A stretch of DNA of 64,000 nucleotides from Gari tellinella (GCA_922989275.2 OV277869.1:23942189-24006188); one strand, 5' to 3'. Shown: positions 12,454 to 23,420, counted from the stretch's first letter. Translations and numbers: made by a program. Notes: a model not told the origin generated them from the sequence alone.

Positions 12454-12715
12454 GCTTAACTCATTCACCTCTGAAACTTAAATTAAATCGACAGCTCTAG
12501 TATTCAATAAAGTCTAGTCCATTTTTTACTGTACATGGATGTTTATATTAAATATTGCAACATGACAAAAACTGTAGACCCCAATCAGAGGGCTTCTTTA
12601 GGAACTCTCGGGACTTGGATTTACACTGCTTGCATAGGACAAGTGCACTCTTCAACCATACAATGTTTTTAGAGGATGTATATATGCCTCATTAAGGGTA
12701 AACAGGTTCAGCAAC
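12454..12715 (-). mobile_element. Family B MITE, decayed
   Basis: TTAACTCATTCACCTCTGAA at the left; hairpin AGACCCCAATCAGAGGGCTT; TTAAGGGTAAA at the right. Confidence 0.7.
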
Positions 12716-12719
12716 CACC

Positions 12720-13140
12720 CCTATTAAAGACTACCCATAACCTAACGTAGGATACAAAATAATGCAGAAAGGCATTACTTCTATCCTTCATAGATTAACA
12801 ACTACCTGTATAAAGACTGCTCATTTGTCTCTGCTGAATAATGGCTTATTGCAAGGTTGTCATTATAAATTTATAAATGCAACATGATAATAGTATTAAT
12901 ACACCAGACAACATTAGAAAATAACAAAATATATTCTCTTACCATGTTTAAAACATGACTTTCAAATATCCACACATTTCATAAGACCTTGTATAGCTTA
13001 TATATACACAACTCTATAATATACTCTGGCAGAATACTTTTACTTTTAAATCATACAAGGTCAAACTTATGATAAGCAACAATTCTAATGTAGATGCATT
13101 GGCAGACATTATGATAGGTGGCAGAACAAATGTTGGAAGC
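12720..13140. other. No gene seen
   Basis: AT-rich intergenic DNA without a recognisable element. Confidence 0.45.
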
Positions 13141-13142
13141 TC

Positions 13143-13406
13143 TTAAACCTTTACTCCATAGATATGCATTTTAGGGCTTTAATTTATTCCTCCACTGAAG
13201 AAAATAGTTCTAATTTATACAGTCATGAATGTGTATAATGATCAGATAATATTTTCTGTATTCTATCAGATGGTAGCTTAAAGAAGGCTGGAAGTAAAGC
13301 AGAATGCACCTTTAGGTGCATTCTGCTTTACTTTCAACCTGCTTTAAAATAAAATAGTCACATATCTTCAAATCTGGAAACAAGATAATTATGGAGGAAA
13401 GGGTTA
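13143..13406 (+). mobile_element. Family A MITE
   Basis: TTAAACCTTTACTCCATAGA to GAGGAAAGGGTTAA; hairpin centre GCACCTTTAGGTGC. Confidence 0.85.
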
Positions 13407-13633
13407 AGGGGATGATAATTAGTCATCTTAAATTAAAGAGTGCCATACTTCTTGACTAAATGATTGCTCAACATAAATTTAACTTGCAAGTCAATATTGT
13501 AAAATCAATTTATTGATACACAAAATCTGTGACAATACTTTGTATGACACGCTTCAAACTAATTGTGTAGTAAAACACTTTGACAGGGCTCGGGGTAAGA
13601 AGGAGTAAACTTAAATCATGCAGCATTCACCGC

Positions 13634-13875
13634 TGAAACTTAATCCATAAATACACATTTTAACACCTTTAATTTAGTCCTCCACTGATGAAAATAGTTC
13701 CACCATATACAGTTATGAATATGTACCATAAGAAATATTTTCTATATTCAAGCAGACTATAGCTTAAAGCAGACTGAAAGTAAAGCAGAATGCATTCTGC
13801 TTTAGTTTCAGCCTGCTTTAAGTGGTCATGTGTCTTCAAATCTAGTAATAGGCTATGGGGTAATGAGTTGATAGA
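13634..13875 (+). mobile_element. Family A MITE, ends decayed
   Basis: Contains TCCATAAATACAC, ATACAGTTATGAATATG and a type 1 hairpin whose middle GAATGCATTC is shortened. Confidence 0.75.
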
Positions 13876-13879
13876 CCAT

Positions 13880-14015
13880 ACCAGTTTTCAAATGTAACTA
13901 CTCATTAGGATTGTCCTGAAGAGAAATTTCTTATGTAGAGTAATCACAATATAGGGTTTGTGCAGATAAGTGGATTTTAACTTTGAATATACTCCCCTTA
14001 TTTGGAGCCCTGACA
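13880..14015 (+). mobile_element. Family D MITE, partial
   Basis: ACTACTCATTAGGATTGTC and CTCCCCTTATTTGGAGCCCT mark the right part. Confidence 0.6.
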
Positions 14016-14186
14016 CTAGTTTAGATCTAAGTGAGACAGCAATTGTCTCACCTCCACCAAAACTGTATGACATTCAAAATAATTTCTAAAAGAAATGGCA
14101 GACAAAATTGATTGCTAGGAATGGAAAACTGTAGAAGACAACCACCTAGCTTTTCAAAAATAAACAAATTTCAGATCTAATACCAG

Positions 14187-14480
14187 TTGTAATACAGTGT
14201 TTAGAAACGTTCACAAACGGCCTCCATCCATATGCTATTGACAGGAATGCTGACCTTTTCAAATGGACTTTTCCATTTCTGAGAACCCACCAGTTTAATT
14301 TGCCTCTAAAGTGGTTTGATCCAACATACCTATGACAAACAGTGGGGGCCCTGATCAGAGGGCTCCCTCAAGAGCCCTCTGATCAGGGTCTTCACTGTTT
14401 GCAATTGAAACTTGAAATTGGAAACAGGTTAATTGGAAACTGAAATTGTCCATGTGAAGATTTTAGAGTCAAAGAGTGAA
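14187..14480 (-). mobile_element. Family B MITE
   Basis: Hairpin CCCTGATCAGAGGGCTCCCT with its partner (14350-14405); flanks match family B in reverse. Confidence 0.75.
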
Positions 14481-14734
14481 TAGCCTTTTCTCAATACATT
14501 GAACTTACAAACTGAACACTGACATTTTGAATAATTCATGGATCGATTAAAATCCTAACATAATCATACAATCTATATCCTCAATCAACCAGGAACAATT
14601 GATAAACTTTATCATTATCACAAATACCCTTTACTGAATGATAAAAACATAATTATCACTTCATAAGTGTAAAGATCAACCAAATGGAGTAAATATTCTG
14701 TTAAGCAGTCATTCAAAATAGACGGCTGCCTTGG

Positions 14735-14917
14735 AGCTCTAGATAAGGAGTAAACTGAACAAATCAAACATTTTCTCACTTATTTCAGCACTAAATCCTA
14801 TGGTGTCTATTCATTATAATTGTCTCATAGAGACGACTCTAATGAGTAATGACACCTTAGGGTTTAATGAACAAATAAAGATTTTAATTTTTGAAATACT
14901 CCCCTTATCTGGAGCAA
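14735..14917 (+). mobile_element. Family D MITE
   Basis: GGAGCTCTAGATAAGGAG...CTCCCCTTATCTGGAGC with core GTCTCATAGAGACGACTCTA. Confidence 0.75.
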
Positions 14918-14985
14918 TGCCTACTCTTATCAGGAGCCCAGTGTCTTTTAAGACAGGTTACAGCTTTATTTACTTGTACTGAATA

Positions 14986-15489
14986 AACCCTTTCCTACCT
15001 GAAATTTCGATTTCCAATTCAGTCTAACGTGTCCATTTTTGACTACTGACTACTATTTTGACTACATAGGAGAATCTGTTATTCTTTCCCAATAAACGCG
15101 TTTACGCTAAAACTATTATTTCCAGTGCAAACAGTTTGGAGCCAGATCAGACGCCGGGTAACCCGGCGTCTGATCAGGCTCCAAACTGTTTGCCACCAAG
15201 ATAAACAAGAATTATCAGAATTGTCCAAAAGTTGTTCTTTTCTACGTTTTAGTGCTTTGCTTTTGCGTACGTTTGCGTTTAAACGGGAAAGAATAACAGA
15301 TTCTCCACTGTACTAGTGTTCTTTTTTGTTAACGTGGTGTAGTATGACAAACAGTACAAAACACTGATCAGGGTTCCTTTAAGGGCCCATTGATCCAGGT
15401 CTTCACTGTTTGCATCAGACAAGTATACTCTTCACATGGACACTGTTTGCAAAGGATGTGTATGTGTGACTAGGGTTTAAAAGGGTTAA
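14986..15489 (-). mobile_element. Family B MITE split by a family C MITE
   Basis: TAAACCCTTTCCTACCTGAA ... TTTAAAAGGGTTAA. The B sequence is interrupted exactly at a TA by 15065-15310. Confidence 0.8.
15065..15310 (+). mobile_element. Family C MITE (246 bp)
   Basis: Ends CATAGGAGAATCTGTTATTC / GAATAACAGATTCTCCACTG, flanked by TA (15063-15064, 15311-15312). Centre is a perfect type 2 hairpin (ACGCCGGGTAACCCGGCGT). Mariner-like ends on a hairpin shared with TTAA-ended families B and F. Confidence 0.85.
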
Positions 15490-15494
15490 GCAGT

Positions 15495-15930
15495 CAAATG
15501 TCTTTGCTTTATGAACAAACCTTTCTGCATTAGCAGCCAAAAGTCTTTAATATATGACCGTTTAACAAATAAAATATTTGACTGATTGTAAGATCAAACA
15601 TGGCAGCTGTATATGACTTCCTTCTCATAGCTCACACTTCGGCTTCTCTTCCAGCTCTCCAGTAACTCTACACTACACCTCAGTGTGGCCGTATCACAAC
15701 CACAGTTAGTCACAGTCTCTAACTGTAAGCCGTTGACTTGGCACGGAGGCCAACATCCGACCCACAAGCATTGCAAGTCCCTGCGTATTCTGTACAGATG
15801 CTAACACAAAGATGTACAAATGTTGATGAGGCAGTGAAAGACTGTCAGTCCCTCTCCCAAAAACATGCACAAGTCACATGCTATTAATCCAAACACCAAG
15901 AAAATATCCCCATTGTCTAATGATGATTCC
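15495..15930 (-). other. INSIG 3' flank, probable 3' UTR
   Basis: Sequence downstream of the INSIG stop on the minus strand that is not covered by a recognised repeat. A 60-codon open frame here has no family resemblance and is taken as chance. No clear AATAAA was located on the minus strand, so the transcript end is not assigned. Confidence 0.4.
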
Positions 15931-15960
15931 TCAGTCCTTTTTGGTTTTCTCAAAGTCGGT
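15931..15960 (-). CDS. INSIG: INSIG exon 6, last coding codons and stop
   Basis: Acceptor TTTTCTTTCAG ends at 15961. Encodes TDFEKTKKD followed by TGA (15933-15931). The final five residues match the KxKxx dilysine ER-retrieval pattern (Lys at -5 and -3). This tail differs from the vertebrate ending. It is assigned because the acceptor is strong, the phase fits and a stop follows at once. No other candidate exon was seen. Confidence 0.8.
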   Translation of the reverse strand, partial: TDFEKTKKD

Positions 15961-18900
15961 CTGAAAGAAAACAATCACAAGTTATATTAATTAATATACA
16001 GAGCCATATAGAAGAGAATACAATGAGGAGTCAAACCTGTAAAAGCGACCAGTCAAAAGACATTCTTTATGGTATTTATCCCTTTCTCCCATAAATATGC
16101 GCCGTTAATGCCTTTAATTTATTCCTCCACTGGAAAAAATCCAATTTATGTAGTCGTGAATATGAACCATAATATTTTCTATATCCAAGTAGATGATAGC
16201 TTATAGCAGATTGAAAGTAAAGCCTAAAGGTGCATTCTGCTTTACTATCAGCCTGCTTTAAGTGGTCACCTATCTTCAAGCTAGAAACAGATTGTGGGTT
16301 AATGAAAACTCCATCTCATCATTCTAATATGCCAGAACAAATTTCTGTTACAAAGGTGACATTGAGTCACAGGTAAAGTATTTCCATTAAACCCTATGCA
16401 GTAACAACTCAATAGAAAAATGTCTCCATAAGACCATATTAATGAGGAGTCACACCATGGGGTGAGACAATTCTGATAATTAGTCACACAATAGTATTTC
16501 GTTAAAGCATAATGAAATTATGAGTTAACCCATTACCCCATAAATACGCCTTTCTACACCTTTAATTTATTTCTCCACTTAAGAAAATAGTTCCAATTAA
16601 TACAGTCATGACTATCTATCATACATATTTTCTATATTTTAGCAGATGATAGCTTAAAGCAGGTTGAAAGTAAAGCAGAATGCACCTAAGGCGCATTCTG
16701 CTTTACTTTCAACCTGCTTTAAGTGGTCACCTATCTTCAATACTAGAAACAGGCTATGGGGTAATGGGTTAATGAGAAGTCACACCATGGGGTGAGACAA
16801 ATCAGAGGTTTAGTCACACTATAGTATGTGGTTAAAGCCTAATGAAAATATAAGTTTTAGTTGACTACCCATAATCTATAGCAGTGGGTGTGTCGGCGAG
16901 TCACATGATCAGCTGATTGTAAGGTGACATTTGTACTGTGTGGGCGGTTCAGACTACTTTACCCATTCTCACATAACCTGTTTCTACTTTGAAAGAAAGG
17001 TAACCAATTAACCTATAAATATGCCTTTTTACTCCTTTAATGTATTCCTCAACTAAAGAAAATAAGTTACATTTTATATGTGGAACATAAGAAATATTTT
17101 CTATATCCTAGTTGGTGGTAGTTTAAAGCAGGTTGAAAGTAAAACAGAATGTGCCTTAAGGTGTTTTCTGCTTTCCTTTCAACCTGCTTTAAGTGGTCAT
17201 TTATCTTCAAAACTAGTAACAAGCCATGGGGTAATGGGTTAATGCAGTTTGAAAGTAAAGTAGAATGCATTCTAGTTGACTTTCAACCTGCTTTAAGTGG
17301 TCACCTGTCTTCAAAACTAGAAACAGGCTATGGAGTACAGGGTTAACTATGGATTCCGACACTGAAGACACAAAGTGTGGGAAAATGATGACAGTTGTTA
17401 TGGTCTTACCACTGCTAGTTGCCGTCCTATGTTTCCTATAGTGACACCACCTGAGAAGAAGATGCACGTCAGCCAAGACCTGATGAACATAAAGTCAGCT
17501 TTGGAATACCTGAAAGAGCAAATACATGGACATCAGTAAACTTGTCCCCTGTACAGCATTAAAGACTAAATTTGGACTCTTCTTGTGTTTTTTGCGGGTT
17601 TTTTAAAATAATTATTGCACCTATTTATTTTCATTGATTTTATAAAAATTATGTTTATAACCAAAAAAAATGTTTTTAAAACATAATTATAATGTCCACC
17701 AGTCCACTAAATGCCAAGTCTAACCAGAGAACGTAGCTTAGTGCAAATTGCAAAGTCTAACTAAAATCAATGGACAGACAGACAGGGGAAACAATTATGC
17801 ACAGAATCATAAACAAAGGCTTTGTTTCAAGATAGTTAATGTGAGATATAAACCAATTAGTTTCTTATAATTTATAGAGTAGTCAATATTGACCCTTTTC
17901 ACAGAAAAATACGTTCAAAATGCATCAAAGATCATTTTGAAATACAGTAAAACCTCGCTATTACGACCACTAAAACTAAGGCTAATTAATTGTTTAAAAG
18001 ACAGGTGACAGCTTAAAGCAAGGTGGTAGTAAAACAGAAAGCTCCTAAAGGAGCTTTCTGTTTACTGTCATCTTGCTTTAAGCAGTCACCTGTCGTAATC
18101 ACCTAATAATTGACATAATTTAGTGGCGTAATATGGGGGTTCTACTGTTATTTGAAGAGGTTTGCTCCCAACACTTACCTGTATATACCCTGGTACTGTA
18201 GAAACTGTGTGAGGACTGTGGCTAGAACTGCAATACCAACACCGAGGCCAAAGCCACTCTTAGATCTGTCAAACAGCCACCACAGACCAATAGACATCAC
18301 AGCCAGTGTCAGAGACATGTGCAAATTGTTGGCAAAATCAAGTTTCTAGGCAATAGGTCAAGGAATGTACCTCTGATCGAACATATCACAACATTTCTTC
18401 ACTATTCCCGTTTCAAATAAAGTGGTTGAATTTGAATACTTGTGTTTTTTTTGGTTTTTTTAGCTCATTAAATAAGTTTCAAAAAATACAAAAATATTTT
18501 CATTATGTTGTTGTAAGTTTCAGTGTAAACTATTAAATTGTGTACATACCACCAAATTGAGTATTTCCAATATGGAAACCCTTACGCCTCCAGCAAATCC
18601 TATGTTAAGACTATGTATTACTATTAGAATCATCTCGATGGGACAAGTGTAGTTGAGAAGATAGCAACACAGTTGGGTGGACATTCAAGGAGAAATGTTG
18701 CATTGTAAGCCTATGTTTGGAAATGGCTTAACCCTTTCACTCTCAATGACGCCTTAAAGCATGTTTGCAAACAGTTTGGCTCCTAGTCTGATCAGGACCC
18801 AAACTGTTTGAAACCATTATCGATATTTGTTACGTCATACAACCTTAAATCTAACTTTGAAATGTGTCTTGCAGACAACAATACTAAAGCAGGCGACAAT

Positions 18901-20093
18901 AAAGCGGTGAACGGGTAAAATCTCCCGAATAATTTGGTCATGAAAGGGTTAAACAAGTTATAAAGCCCAAATTTGGTCATGAAAGGGTTAAACAAGTTAT
19001 AAAGCCCAAACACTGAACATTTTAAACACAACAATTTGGGCATAAAGCCATCAAGTATAAAGGATACAGCACTGGCATGGTTGATACCGACAAACACGGC
19101 TACACATCTCATCACACTGGACCACTCGCCCTTGTATTTCAATGGCTCCTCTAGTCTCTGGTCCAGGAAGGGGTACAACAGTCCAACAAATGCTGAACCA
19201 TAGGAAAGACAATCAAATAAATCTTGTGTTTAGAAGGGATCTAAATGAAGATGCATCAAGATCTCTAAAACATGGTTACTGCAAACTCCTTATAGTGCTG
19301 GATATCTCCAGCCTTTGCAAACAGTGTAGACCCAGATCAGAGGGCTCCAGAAGGTGCCTTCTGATCTTGGTCTACACTGTTGTCATATTTTATAACAGTT
19401 TTGGGCAAATCCCCTCCAATGTAAATGTTAACACTAGTTATTTATTTGAAAACTAATCAGTCAATTCGAAAATTAAGTAAGGTTACACACAAACTGAAAA
19501 GAAATATAGAAAGCTCCTACTTCCCCCCTTCACACTAGTCCAGCAAAGAGAAAACTTGCTCCGTCTTTGTCTCTGATCGAGGCATACACTTGTTAACATC
19601 AGGGCTCCAGATAAGGGGAGTATTTCAAAAATTAAAATCTTAATTTCTGCATTAAACCCTATGCTGTCACTACTCATTAGAATTGTCTCTTCGTAACGAT
19701 TCTATTGAGTAGTAACACCATTTGGTGCTGAAATGAGTGAGAAATGTTGGATTTGTTCAGTTTTCTCCCGCTTATCTGGATCCATGCTTGCCTACAGCCT
19801 AAACAGGTAACAATATATTGATGCAGCAGCTGGTCTTGATCTAGCCTTTTTGCAATACAATAAGTCTGGTTTACTCATTTTTTCTGTCTTATCTTAAATT
19901 ATTCTTTACCTGCAGTCATTCCACATGTTGGCAGCACCCACCAGGAGGAGTCGTAGTGATCAAACTTGCCCGGTTCCTGGCCAGGCTCTAATAACTCACG
20001 ATGAACTTGTAACAGGTTGAGAACCAGAGAGAAAAACACTCCGAACACGAACAGAATGCATCCTCGTACAAGCAGCTGCATAGCTTTGCTCAT
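15931..20093 (-). CDS. INSIG: INSIG (insulin-induced gene protein), complete coding region in 5 exons
   Basis: ER multi-pass membrane protein which, in sterol-replete cells, holds SCAP-SREBP in the ER and helps degrade HMG-CoA reductase. Join on the minus strand: 20093-19910, 19192-19068, 18345-18179, 17509-17410, 15960-15931; 606 nt, 201 aa, all phases compatible and all introns GT-AG. Recognised by family blocks: [10 protein letters not shown] (TM1, about residues 20-30), [50 protein letters not shown] (about 124-139, containing the Asp equivalent to the SCAP-binding Asp of mammalian INSIGs, here D129), and [20 protein letters not shown] followed by RQLA. The start is the first ATG in frame in the first coding exon, which gives a shorter N-terminus than human INSIG2 (225 aa). 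The C-terminus KTKKD fits the KxKxx ER-retrieval pattern. Divergent neighbour of CCDC93. Identity is very secure; the exact N-terminus is less so. Confidence 0.95.
16078..16302 (+). mobile_element. Family A MITE
   Basis: CCTTTCTCCCATAAATATGC to TTGTGGGTTAA; the left hairpin arm is partly deleted. Confidence 0.75.
16525..16772 (+). mobile_element. Family A MITE, complete
   Basis: TTAACCCATTACCCCATAAA to GGGGTAATGGGTTAA; hairpin centre GCACCTAAGGCGC. In INSIG intron 5. Confidence 0.88.
17008..17242 (+). mobile_element. Family A MITE
   Basis: TTAACCTATAAATATGCC to GGGGTAATGGGTTAA. In INSIG intron 5. Confidence 0.85.
17239..17346 (+). mobile_element. Family A MITE, 5'-shortened tandem neighbour
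   Basis: TTAATGCAGTTTGAAAGTAA to GTACAGGGTTAA, sharing its left TTAA with the previous copy. Ends about 64 bp from the INSIG exon 5 donor. Confidence 0.8.
17410..17509 (-). CDS. INSIG: INSIG exon 5
   Basis: Acceptor CTCTTTCAG, donor GTAAGA. Encodes [12 protein letters not shown], then [21 protein letters not shown], the last conserved membrane segment. The exon is 100 nt and completes Arg159. A partial family A MITE lies about 64 bp downstream. Confidence 0.95.
17945..18147 (+). mobile_element. Family E MITE
   Basis: CAGTAAAACCTCGCTATTAC ... GGGGGTTCTACTG with TA on the left. Type 1-like hairpin: AAGACAGGTGACAGC, AAAGCTCCTAAAGGAGCTTT. In INSIG intron 4, about 30 bp from the exon 4 donor. 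Confidence 0.85.
18179..18345 (-). CDS. INSIG: INSIG exon 4
   Basis: Acceptor ATTGCCTAG, donor GTAAGT. Encodes [20 protein letters not shown], then [15 protein letters not shown] and TM segments up to YQGIY (residues 104-158) plus two bases of Arg159. A family E MITE ends about 30 bp downstream of this donor. Confidence 0.95.
18728..18952 (+). mobile_element. Family F MITE
   Basis: TTAACCCTTTCACTCTCAAT ... CATGAAAGGGTTAA with a decayed type 2 hairpin (GCAAACAGTTTGGCTCCTAG). In INSIG intron 3. Confidence 0.8.
18931..19015 (+). repeat. ~41-bp tandem duplication at the family F end
   Basis: AATTTGGTCATGAAAGGGTT followed by AAACAAGTTATAAAGCCC occurs twice in direct succession, including the TTAA junction. 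Confidence 0.85.
19068..19192 (-). CDS. INSIG: INSIG exon 3
   Basis: Acceptor GGTTCAG, donor GTATCC. Completes an Ala codon and encodes [16 protein letters not shown] through GINHASA (residues 62-103), the most conserved INSIG block. Ends in phase 0, immediately before the Lys that follows HASA in vertebrate INSIGs. Confidence 0.95.
19310..19390 (+). mobile_element. Family B hairpin fragment
   Basis: GCAAACAGTGTAGACCCAGA and its partner TTGGTCTACACTGTTG. In INSIG intron 2. Confidence 0.65.
19598..19786 (+). mobile_element. Family D MITE
   Basis: CAGGGCTCCAGATAAGGGGA ... CGCTTATCTGGATCCATG with core GTCTCTTCGTAACGATTCTA. In INSIG intron 2. Confidence 0.8.
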
Positions 20094-20106
20094 TATCACA
20101 GGCACG
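19910..20106 (-). CDS. INSIG: INSIG exon 2 (first coding exon)
   Basis: The acceptor TTTCTTTTTCAG ends at 20107 and the donor is GTAAAG from 19909. The likely start ATG is at 20093-20091 ([11 protein letters not shown]...). The 13 nt before it are in frame without a stop (V-P-V-I), so a longer N-terminus from an upstream exon cannot be excluded. Encodes TM1 and the following luminal loop up to [13 protein letters not shown]. Ends in phase 1. Confidence 0.92.
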
Positions 20107-20292
20107 CTGAAAAAGAAAATATTAACCCATTACTCCATAAGTATGCCATTTTATGCATTTAACCCTTTACACCATAGATATGCATTTTTACACATTTAGT
20201 TTATTACGCCACTGAAGAAAACAGTTCCAATTTATACAGGAGTTCATCCACTGAAGGAAATAGTTTGCATTCTGCTTAACTTTCAACCTGCT

Positions 20293-20544
20293 TTAACTCT
20301 TTCCTCCCTGAAACTGAAAATGGACAATTTCAGTTTCCATTTAAGTCTAGTCCATTTCTGACTTTTAAGGGTTGTTTTTGTCAATGTTTGGCATTATGAC
20401 AAACAGTAAAGACCCTGATCAGAGGGCTCCTAGGAGCCCTCTGATCAGGGTCTTCACGGTTTGCATAGGACAAGTGTACTATAATTCACATGTACACTGT
20501 TTGCAAAGGACGCCAATATGCGGGACTAGGGTTCAAAGGGTTAA
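20293..20544 (-). mobile_element. Family B MITE, nested in a family A remnant
   Basis: TTAACTCTTTCCTCCCTGAA ... GGGTTCAAAGGGTTAA with a perfect hairpin CCTGATCAGAGGGCTCCTAG. The flanks are family A fragments (20125-20292). Lies in the INSIG intron upstream of the first coding exon. Confidence 0.85.
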
Positions 20545-20579
20545 GTGGACATCTCATTTTCTCAAACAAACCCTATAAT

Positions 20580-21150
20580 AACTTTAATCCTTTCTCCATA
20601 GAAGTGCCTTTTAGAACATTTAATTCATTCCTGCACTGCAGAAAATAGGTCCCAATTTATAGTCATAAACATGTACCAATTAAACCTCTAGCTTAAATAT
20701 ATTGTCCTACTAATGTAAATAAGATTAACTAAAAAGACTGGTGACAACAATGGCTACATGCTTAAAAAAGTTATATAAATCAGATTTTACTCAAAGAGTT
20801 TTCACCAAAAGTTCCATGCAACTTGCTGTCAAACCCTGATAATTTTGTCCATATGAAGCCTTATTCAACACTTTTTATCACTTTCTTACAGTAAACCAGA
20901 TAAGATGGCTGTACCTCATATTTGAACCTACTATAATATGAGATAATGCTTTACAACATACTGTAGATACCTATTTAGTACTAATGCACTTTATTCATTC
21001 CGCCACTGAAGAAAATATTTTCATTATATACAGTCATGAAAATGTACCATTCAAAAGAAATACTTCCTATATATATATCCCAGCAGATGGTCAACGTCGA
21101 ACCCCTGACGAAGGGAACACAGACGCTAAACTAGTATAGGAGGAGGAGGA
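20580..21150. other. INSIG upstream intron, no gene seen
   Basis: AT-rich intronic DNA with decayed family A scraps (ATTCATTCCTGCACTGCAGA and TTCCGCCACTGAAGAAAAT). Confidence 0.45.
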
Positions 21151-21159
21151 GATGGTAGC

Positions 21160-21573
21160 TTAACCCTTTACCCAATAGCCAATTTTTAGTTTAGGAGACA
21201 GGTAACCACTTAAAGCAGTTTGAAAGTAAAGCGTGCTTTAAGCTACCACTTGCTAGGATAAAGAAAATATTCCTTATGATACATGTACATAGTCATGACT
21301 ATAAATTGGAGCTATTTCCTTCAGCGGAGGAATAAACTGAATGCGCTAAAAGCAGAGCTCCAGATAAGAGGAGTTTTTCAAAAACTAAAATCTTTATTTC
21401 TAATTTAAACTCGATGGTGTCACAACTAGAATCGCCTCTTTGAGACGATTCTAATGAATAGATCACACCATAGGATTTGGTGCTGAATTGAGTGAGAAAA
21501 TGTTTGATTTGTTAAAATAACTCCCTCTTATCTTGAGCTCTGTAAAAGGCGCTTGTACTTGGGAAAGGGTTAA
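21160..21573 (-). mobile_element. Family A MITE split by a family D MITE
   Basis: TTAACCCTTTACCCAATAGC ... GGGAAAGGGTTAA. The D copy at 21353-21542 interrupts it with a TAAAAG duplication; the hairpin arm is partly deleted. Confidence 0.85.
21353..21542 (+). mobile_element. Family D MITE with clear 6-bp target duplication
   Basis: CAGAGCTCCAGATAAGAGGA ... CTTATCTTGAGCTCTG flanked by TAAAAG at 21347-21352 and 21543-21548. This defines the ends of family D. Confidence 0.85.
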
Positions 21574-21574
21574 A

Positions 21575-21690
21575 GAAGACTGAAAATGAACCAGATTGTG
21601 CCTTAAAACATGGTCTGCTTTACTTTCAACCTGCTTTAAGTGGTCACCTGTCTTAAAAACTAGATACAGACTACTGGGTAAAGGGTTGTT
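21575..21690 (+). mobile_element. Family A right-half fragment
   Basis: GCTTTACTTTCAACCTGCTT through TACTGGGTAAAGGGTT. Confidence 0.7.
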
Positions 21691-21916
21691 AAACAGATCT
21701 TTCAGAAATACTATCATTAATAGTCTGGACACAAGAAGACCATACATAGTGTCAAACATATATACTAACTATACATATATGGTAATTGTTATCTGACATT
21801 CAGACATCTCAACTGTTATCTGAAATCAAGATAGTTTGGTATGTTATGAACGGTAAACTTGAACTGCATTATAGATAAAGGCCTGTGCACTTTATGAGAA
21901 TCTTGTATTTATTTCT

Positions 21917-22330
21917 TCTTAACCGTTTACTCCACAGCCTGTTTCTACTTCTAGTAGTATTGAAGACAGGTAATTAGCCGACTACTTAGACTTAGAGCAG
22001 GCTGACAGTAAAGCAGAATGCGCCTTCAGCTACATGTACCTCAGCTGTATCAGCTAGGTGTCAAACCCTGCTTAAACATCTCAAGCCCCTCATCAGGACT
22101 ACTTTCTTACAAATTGTATTTGTAATAGGACCTGAAGGAAAGGCTAGATATCCCTCCCATAACCCATTACCTGTTTCTAGTACTAAGACGCATTCTGCTT
22201 TACTTTCAGCCTGCTTTAAGCTACCATCTGCTAGAATACAGAAAATATTGTATAAATTGCAACTCTTTTCTTCAATGCAGGAATAAATTAAAAGCGTAAA
22301 AAGGAGTATATATAGGGTACATGTAAATGG
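21917..22330 (-). mobile_element. Two broken family A MITE pieces
   Basis: TTAACCGTTTACTCCACAGC with AAGCAGAATGCGCC, then unrelated sequence, then ACGCATTCTGCTTTACTTTC through AAGCGTAAAAAGGAG: one copy interrupted or two partial copies. Confidence 0.6.
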
Positions 22331-22392
22331 TTGTTTTTTTTTATATTTCTAAAGGGTTAAAAGAATCCAAAGGGTGACATCTGTTTCTAAGA

Positions 22393-22635
22393 ATTGTTCA
22401 CGGGTTTATATTCCCGGGAATTGATAGGAATGTCCACAATCGTTTAAATCCACTTAAGTGTCAATAAATACACTCAGGTCGGTAAATTTTCGCCCCAAAA
22501 ATGGTGGACAACGAGGCAAAAAGTGAAGATGTTGTCATGTGACACATAATCTCGCAAAATTCAACGGCCGCGAGAGCTCAGATGCTCGCCTTTTCAACTT
22601 CGCTGAGTTGCCATTCCGTCTTGCATAATTCCATG
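22393..22635 (+). repeat. Left arm of a ~245-bp inverted repeat flanking the promoter
   Basis: From ATTGTTCACGGG to ATTCCATG this 243-bp stretch matches, with roughly 10-15% mismatches, the reverse complement of 24037-24281. It lies in the first intron of INSIG. The pair could be two copies of one repeat or the ends of one larger element. Confidence 0.85.
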
Positions 22636-22843
22636 TGTTGTGGTACCTGTTAGTCAGATAATGGACAGCCCTATGTTCGACAATCTATATCTATAGGTCT
22701 TATATATTAGTCCTCAATAAGTGAGGGTTAGATGGAGCAGCAAAAGTCAAGGTTGGAGCGAAACAATTCAGCGATTGAAAAAATGACTGATGTTTTAAGG
22801 CCCATCAGAGGGTTAAACTGTAAAGTGGCTAACCGTAGAGGTG

Positions 22844-22925
22844 GACAGACCTCAGTGGGTAGAGTGCCGGGGACTAACCTGGCATCGAGGAGGTTGTGGG
22901 TTCGAGTCCCACCTTGTACGGACAT
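22844..22925 (+). repeat. tRNA-like (SINE-head or tRNA pseudogene) sequence
   Basis: Has an A-box-like CCTCAGTGGGTAGAG and a B-box GGGTTCGAGTCCC at tRNA-like spacing. The putative acceptor arms do not pair, so a working tRNA is unlikely. Lies in the probable INSIG intron 1. Confidence 0.5.
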
Positions 22926-23290
22926 TTATCCCCAATGTCAAATTTCAAAGCTGAAACAAAGCTAGTAGTAGCTGCTGTATGCTCACACAAAGCAGCCAGA
23001 GCACTGATTCAAGTGGTTGACATTTTCCATTAAATAGACACAAACTGATTTCAGTTAGAAATGACGCTTTAGGCTAGATCTAGTCTTTAGAATCTGTTTT
23101 TAAACCAAACACAAAAGTCATTTAAAATTTGAGAGGGAAGCGAAATGCATTGCCCTTATTAGAAATAGATCTGCAATACTGCAAGGTGTAAGCACAAACA
23201 ACTTGCATTTATCTCGAAATAGACTCAGTCAGCAAATCGTTCAATATTGTACAAATTACGCTATTACTACGAATAATCATTGCTTCTTAC

Positions 23291-23420
23291 CTTAGTGAAA
23301 TTTTGTATCTACGGTATTCTCCAATCGTCAACAACCACTGTTTCTTAAATGTTGCTTTATTTCTGTTTCTATACGAAGAAATAGCTTCTTTAATATGAAC
23401 GATTCATTTCAGCTGATAGG
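23291..23420 (-). other. Probable non-coding first exon of INSIG
   Basis: On the minus strand a near-consensus donor CACTAAG|GTAAGAAG falls at 23291/23290. Translated in the phase that joins exon 2, the 110 bases before the donor are open but contain no ATG, and a TGA closes the frame upstream. This supports a 5' UTR exon spliced to the exon holding the start codon. The 5' boundary is a guess. Confidence 0.55.

Noticed and set aside
22844..22925. Functional tRNA gene
   Set aside because: A and B boxes are present but acceptor and anticodon stems do not pair well; better read as a tRNA-derived repeat. The same applies to 24829-24905.
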